From CBDDKS01 sp965230335 (GTDB lineage Bacteria; Pseudomonadota; Gammaproteobacteria; Enterobacterales; Kangiellaceae): a stretch of 64,000 bases of DNA. Under the pieces are notes generated by a model. It did not search any database and was not told where the DNA came from. It was given only the letters and a program-made list of their open reading frames with translations. The DNA lies in NCBI GenBank assembly GCA_965230335.1, contig CBDDKS010000006.1, positions 558,001-622,000 of the forward strand, written 5' to 3'. This document shows positions 60,512 through 64,000 of the stretch, in pieces (within the stretch, counting starts at the first letter, position 1; each line of letters starts with the position of its first letter). Position numbers and translations under genes: made by a program.

Positions 60512-61633
60512 TTAAACTTGCTGCACCGCAATATTCTGTTGGCTACGCCGTGTACGATCATTTACTTTACCCACCAATTGCCCACAAGCCGCATCGATAT
60601 CATCACCTCGGGTTTTACGGGTTATCACCGTTAATCCCGCCTGAGTCAGGATCTCTGTAAAGCGATTGATTCGCGTATTACTGGATGTTTCATAAATCGT
60701 ATTGGGAAAAGGATTAAAAGGAATTAAATTCACTTTATTGGGAACATCTTTCAGTAGCTCAATTAATTCATGAGCATGAGCATCAGAGTCATTAACACCT
60801 TTCAGCATCACATATTCAATAGTCACTCTCGTTCTATTGGATGGGCTGGCGTTTTTCAAATAACGTTGAACTGATGACATAAGCACATCAATAGGATATT
60901 TTTTATTGATAGGAACTAATTGACTCCTTAACTCGTCATTAGCAGCATGCAATGATAAAGCCAAGGCGACATCTACATGTTCGGCCAGACGGTCTAAAGC
61001 GGGTACAACACCTGACGTACTCACAGTCACACGACGTTTGGATAATCCATAGGCGTTGTCATCCAGCATGAGTTCAAGAGACGACACCACATTATCAAAA
61101 TTCAATAAAGGTTCTCCCATTCCCATCATCACCACATTCGACACAGCTCTTTCGCCCTGTGTTTTTTGATTTCCTAATCGTCTGATGGCAAACCACAATT
61201 GACCAATGACTTCTGCAACAGATAAATTACGGTTAAAACCCTGCTTTGCCGTAGAACAAAAACTACAGTCAAGAGCACAGCCTACTTGAGAAGAAATACA
61301 TAAAGTTCCTCGGTTTTTTTCTGGAATAAAAACCGCTTCTATGGCCTGGCCACCATTTAAACTGAGCGCCCATTTAATTGTCCCATCATCCGATAACTGT
61401 TCTTCAATCACTTCAGGGCCTTGTACTATGGCTGTCTCCTCTAGCTTTTGGCGTAATGACTTGCTCAAATTGGTCATATTGTTAAAATCATCCTCTCCAT
61501 ACTGATGAATCCACTTTAACACCTGAGTTGCCCGAAAAGGCTTTTCACCCATGTCTGTAAAAAAAGTCTTGAGCCCTTCCCGGCTTAAATTCAGCAAATT
61601 CACTTTGTTATCTTGCATATTATTATCTTTCAT
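60512..61633 (-). CDS. rlmN: Dual-specificity RNA methyltransferase RlmN
   Basis: This radical-SAM enzyme methylates C2 of A2503 in 23S rRNA and A37 in some tRNAs. In 373 residues the cluster motif is C119-ALD-C123-SF-C126, inside QVGCALDCSFCSTAKQGFNR; MMGMGEPLLNFDNVV and the C-terminal RKTRGDDIDAACGQL (with the catalytic Cys) are present. I keep ATG 61633, but the leader is odd: it is built of 17-bp repeats that each end in ATG (see 61631-61681), no clear ribosome-binding site is present, and an in-frame ATG at 61618 is an alternative start. Confidence 0.96.
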   Translation of the reverse strand: MKDNNMQDNKVNLLNLSREGLKTFFTDMGEKPFRATQVLKWIHQYGEDDFNNMTNLSKSLRQKLEETAIVQGPEVIEEQLSDDGTIKWALSLNGGQAIEAVFIPEKNRGTLCISSQVGCALDCSFCSTAKQGFNRNLSVAEVIGQLWFAIRRLGNQKTQGERAVSNVVMMGMGEPLLNFDNVVSSLELMLDDNAYGLSKRRVTVSTSGVVPALDRLAEHVDVALALSLHAANDELRSQLVPINKKYPIDVLMSSVQRYLKNASPSNRTRVTIEYVMLKGVNDSDAHAHELIELLKDVPNKVNLIPFNPFPNTIYETSSNTRINRFTEILTQAGLTVITRKTRGDDIDAACGQLVGKVNDRTRRSQQNIAVQQV

Positions 61634-61681
61634 TGGTTAATAACGTTCATCAGTTAAGAACGTTCATTGGTTAATTTCTTT
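61631..61681. repeat. 17-bp tandem repeat carrying the rlmN start codon
   Basis: Three 17-bp units occupy 61631-61647, 61648-61664 and 61665-61681 (CATTGGTTAATAACGTT, CATCAGTTAAGAACGTT and a third diverged copy). On the minus strand each ends in ATG; the last is the rlmN start. The two upstream ATGs open minigenes of 6 and 5 codons (MNVINQ and MNVLN), each of whose stop overlaps the next ATG. Confidence 0.85.
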
Positions 61682-61714
61682 TATGATTTAATACGACTCA
61701 TTGACCACACTATA

Positions 61715-61753
61715 TAAAAACAAAGGCCAGCCATCTCAAGGATGCTAGCCTTT
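61715..61753 (-). terminator. Rho-independent terminator after ndk
   Basis: On the minus strand AAAGGCTAGCATC and GATGGCTGGCCTTT form a stem with one bulge around a short loop (61753 down to 61722), followed by GTTTTTATAT. It lies about 95 bp after the ndk stop and separates ndk from rlmN transcription. Confidence 0.85.
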
Positions 61754-61848
61754 ATCATAACCACTAATGGACTCAGTTACCAATGACCTAATCACCCACA
61801 AGAACCAATCATCAAAAAATAGATGATACTGGGTTGATCAATCAAAGA

Positions 61849-62280
61849 TTATCGAGTTCTTGGGCAAAGCTCACTGTGTTCAAAAAAGTAGTGGATTTCT
61901 CTTTCTGCTGACTCTGGACTGTCAGAACCGTGTACCGCATTGGCATCAACAGAAACCGCATAATCTGCTCTGATAGTGCCTCTTAAAGCTTCAGCAGGAT
62001 TGGTGGCTCCCATAATTTCACGGTTTGCTTTAATGGCATTTTCACCTTCAAGCACCTGAACCATCACAGGACCTGATGTCATAAATTCAACCAAAGCATT
62101 AAAAAATGGACGTTCTTTATGCTCAGCATAGAAGCCTTCGGCCTTTTCTTTGCTCAAATGCAACATTTTAGAAGCAATGACTTGTAAACCCGCTCTTTCA
62201 AAACGGCTATAGACTTCACCAATAACATTTTTTGCAACTGCATCGGGCTTAATAATAGAAAACGTGCGTTCAATCGTCAT
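61849..62280 (-). CDS. ndk: Nucleoside diphosphate kinase
   Basis: Ndk balances NTP and dNTP pools through a phosphohistidine. I start at ATG 62280 (143 residues, the family length), behind TGGAG, not at the ATG five codons upstream. The N-terminal MTIERTFSIIKPDAV, the P-site segment GATNPAEALRGTIRADYAVS and the active-site NAVHGSDSPESAEREI are intact. Confidence 0.97.
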   Translation of the reverse strand: MTIERTFSIIKPDAVAKNVIGEVYSRFERAGLQVIASKMLHLSKEKAEGFYAEHKERPFFNALVEFMTSGPVMVQVLEGENAIKANREIMGATNPAEALRGTIRADYAVSVDANAVHGSDSPESAEREIHYFFEHSELCPRTR

Positions 62281-62368
62281 AACATGACTCCACAATCATT
62301 GAATCTACCCAATGCCAGACTGTCTTTTTTGAAAAGCAAAGGGTATAAGTTAAACAAAAACGGCGCGC

Positions 62369-62374
62369 ATTATA
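62369..62374 (-). promoter_or_regulatory. Candidate -10 element (TATAAT) of the ndk promoter
   Basis: On the minus strand a perfect TATAAT lies at 62374-62369, about 90 bp before the ndk start; a -35 is not obvious (TAGGAT at 17 bp spacing). It lies within an inverted repeat (AGGGTATAA at 62340-62348, TTATACCCT at 62370-62378), which might be an operator or a chance match. Confidence 0.45.
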
Positions 62375-62440
62375 CCCTCTGAGAGGCAAAAATCCTACTT
62401 TTTATCGAGCCTTGATTAGTTCTATCTAGAACCTGTTTAT

Positions 62441-63658
62441 CTAGGCCTCATAGCCAAAAGGATCATCAATCGAATGCGAAGGCTGCGTAAACCATTGTGG
62501 ACCTTCATCCGTCATATAAAAATGATCTTCGAGACGGATACCAAACTCACCAGGAATACAAATCATAGGTTCGTTACTGAAACACATCCCTTTCGCCAAA
62601 GGCGTATCATTACCACCCACTAAATAAGGCCATTCATGGATATCCAAACCAACACCATGACCGGTTCTATGAGGCAAACCAGGTAAATCATACCCAGGAC
62701 CAAAGCCTTTTTGCGTTAAATAATCACGTGCCGCCTGATCAACCTGACTACAGGCTTCACCAATTTTGGCAGCCTCAAAAGCTGCTTTCTGCGCTGCTTT
62801 TTCAATATCCCACACTTGTCTTTGACGTGCATTAATCTCACCAAAAACATAGGTTCTTGTAATATCTGAATTATAACCTTGTAACTGACACCCGGTATCT
62901 ATAAGCACCATATCATTTTTTTCTAAATGCTTGGGTTGTCTGACACCATGAGGATAAGCCGAATCTTCACCAAACAACACAATACAAAAATAAGACCCTT
63001 TAGGTGCACCTACCTTTTTATGGGCCTGGTGAATAAACTGTGTCACCTCATCTACACTGATACCTTCATATAAAATACGAGCTGCCGCTTTATGCACTTC
63101 CAAAGTCATGTCTTTTGCCCTTTGTAACAAAGCCAACTCACCTTCAGACTTTGATTGACGACATCCTGCCGTCACCACCTTGGCATCCATGTATTGAAAG
63201 TTGGGATGCGCCTGTCGAATACCATCCACAATAAAAAAGGGCGTTGATTCATCAATGGCAATCACACCTTCAGAAACATCACGCCCATTCAAAATGTCAC
63301 CAACTAACGCATAAGGATTTTCATGCTCCTGCCAACCATGAATCTTGCCTTCAATCTGCATGAAATCTTGCAAAGTCCCCTCTTCAAAAGCAGGACCAAT
63401 ATATTCCACGTCCCCCTTTGCAAAGATAAAAGCACCCACCATACGTTCACTGGCTGACCAACGCATACCCGTAAAATAATATAAATTCGTTCCCGCATTA
63501 AGATATAAAGCATCAATGTTATGCTTTTTCATTAATAACTTCGCTTTTTTTAAGCGCGCTTGAAACTCATCCTCCGATATGGCAGCAACACCTTCTGCCA
63601 TATTTGTGAGGTTTTGCAATTCTTGTTCAGCGGTAGAACCACCAACACCTAATGTCAT
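62441..63658 (-). CDS. M24-family (Xaa-Pro) metallopeptidase
   Basis: I start at ATG 63658 (405 residues), because the longer frame begins with TTG. The creatinase-like N-terminal domain (about 25-165) precedes the pita-bread catalytic domain, whose five metal ligands are in place: two Asp in LIDTGCQLQGYNSDITRTY, His in PHRTGHGVGLDIHEW, Glu in NEPMICIPGEFGIRLEDH (two). The closest known types are aminopeptidase P / Xaa-Pro dipeptidase and DMSP lyase DddP-like relatives; I cannot separate these. No signal peptide is seen, so it is cytoplasmic. Confidence 0.88.
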   Translation of the reverse strand: MTLGVGGSTAEQELQNLTNMAEGVAAISEDEFQARLKKAKLLMKKHNIDALYLNAGTNLYYFTGMRWSASERMVGAFIFAKGDVEYIGPAFEEGTLQDFMQIEGKIHGWQEHENPYALVGDILNGRDVSEGVIAIDESTPFFIVDGIRQAHPNFQYMDAKVVTAGCRQSKSEGELALLQRAKDMTLEVHKAAARILYEGISVDEVTQFIHQAHKKVGAPKGSYFCIVLFGEDSAYPHGVRQPKHLEKNDMVLIDTGCQLQGYNSDITRTYVFGEINARQRQVWDIEKAAQKAAFEAAKIGEACSQVDQAARDYLTQKGFGPGYDLPGLPHRTGHGVGLDIHEWPYLVGGNDTPLAKGMCFSNEPMICIPGEFGIRLEDHFYMTDEGPQWFTQPSHSIDDPFGYEA

Positions 63659-63770
63659 AAAATTACCCAATAGTGAAGTCGCTAAATAGATAAGTTATAT
63701 ACTAAATCAATTTAGAATGTTATCCAATAAAATGTAGGATATGTTCTAAAACATGGATATTCATAAATCG

Positions 63771-63800
63771 GGTATTATCAGGTATAATCAGGTATAGAAT
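63771..63800. repeat. Three 10-bp tandem repeats upstream of the Fic gene
   Basis: GGTATTATCA, GGTATAATCA and GGTATAGAAT run head to tail at 63771-63800, one helical turn each, ending 16 bp before the Fic ATG. They could be a regulator array on one DNA face or a slippage duplication. Confidence 0.7.
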
Positions 63801-63816
63801 CGGATATGAGGCTGGA

Positions 63817-64000
63817 ATGAAAGAACCCCAAATCACACTAGGCCAAGACTTAGTGCAATTGGTTGCTGATATTGACGAGTTTAAGGGCAGATGGCAAGCC
63901 CTTAAAACCCTGTCGCCAGAGCGATTGCAGGAATTGCGTAAAGTCGCCACCATTGAGAGTGTCGGTTCATCGACGCGCATTGAAGGCGCGAAGCTTAGTG
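63817..64000 (+). CDS. Fic/DOC family protein, N-terminal part, cut by the window edge
   Basis: Sixty-one residues are visible from ATG 63817 and the frame runs off the right edge. The helical N-terminus (MKEPQITLGQDLVQLVADID, then EFKGRWQALKTLSPERLQEL) ends in IESVGSSTRIEGAKLS, which matches the SSxIEG motif of Fic N-terminal domains (the inhibitory-helix region of class II Fic proteins). Fic enzymes transfer AMP or similar groups to target proteins. The catalytic HPFxxGNGR motif is not in the window. Codon use is visibly richer in G and C than in the neighbouring genes, which hints at horizontal acquisition. Confidence 0.75.
   Translation, partial: MKEPQITLGQDLVQLVADIDEFKGRWQALKTLSPERLQELRKVATIESVGSSTRIEGAKLS

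Overview
The window looks like an AT-rich gammaproteobacterial chromosome segment. The evidence is gene order: ndk-rlmN-pilF-rodZ-ispG, rpoE-rseA-rseC-degQ-lepA-lepB-(DUF4845)-rnc-era-recO with nadB divergent, and orn divergent from rsgA are all classic gammaproteobacterial arrangements. I cannot name the genus. No prophage, CRISPR array or complete insertion sequence is visible. Both edges cut genes: glnS on the left and a Fic-family gene on the right.

Layout. 1-9.5 kb: partial glnS; a stand-alone phage Nu1-like DNA-binding domain; a small beta-barrel; an oligopeptide ABC importer operon (oppA-B-C and a fused DF ATPase); and a phosphate-type porin preceded by a near-consensus Pho box and followed by a strong terminator and a 202 bp palindromic MITE-like element. 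9.5-22 kb: a COG0523 metallochaperone with a Zur-like palindrome, then the long minus-strand block recO-era-rnc-DUF4845-lepB-lepA-degQ-rseC-rseA-rpoE, led by a textbook sigma-E promoter and lacking rseB; nadB is divergent. 22-34 kb: a DUF349/HEAT protein, a tricorn-like protease, a VOC protein, a PAP2 - glycosyltransferase - LpxH/PlcP-like cluster that may remodel membrane lipids, and an ECF sigma - anti-sigma - DUF3106 operon. 34-43.6 kb: cysteine dioxygenase, slyX, a BcrAB-like ABC exporter, an outer-membrane barrel coupled to a 1117-residue three-haem lipoprotein, and etfBA. 43.6-50 kb: tRNA-Arg(TCG), an M48 protease with a TerB-like tail, an astacin-like lipoprotein protease, a Nudix hydrolase, tRNA-Lys(TTT), orn, phhB and rsgA. 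50-57 kb: a tight RDD-SpoIIM-DUF4129-DUF4350-MoxR-DUF58 operon. 57-64 kb: ispG, rodZ, pilF, rlmN, ndk, an M24 peptidase and the start of a Fic protein.

Three themes run through the region. Envelope homeostasis: sigma-E with DegQ, LepB, RodZ, PilF and several secreted proteases. Phosphate and metal response: the Pho boxes, the porin, the lipid-remodelling candidates and the Zur-like site. Sequence dynamics: short tandem duplications of 10-17 bp repeatedly sit on gene starts or stops (rpoE, rodZ, rlmN, the DUF349 gene, the Fic gene), and one MITE-like family appears at three loci. The best candidate for an undescribed system is the outer-membrane barrel plus trihaem lipoprotein pair at 36752-41639.
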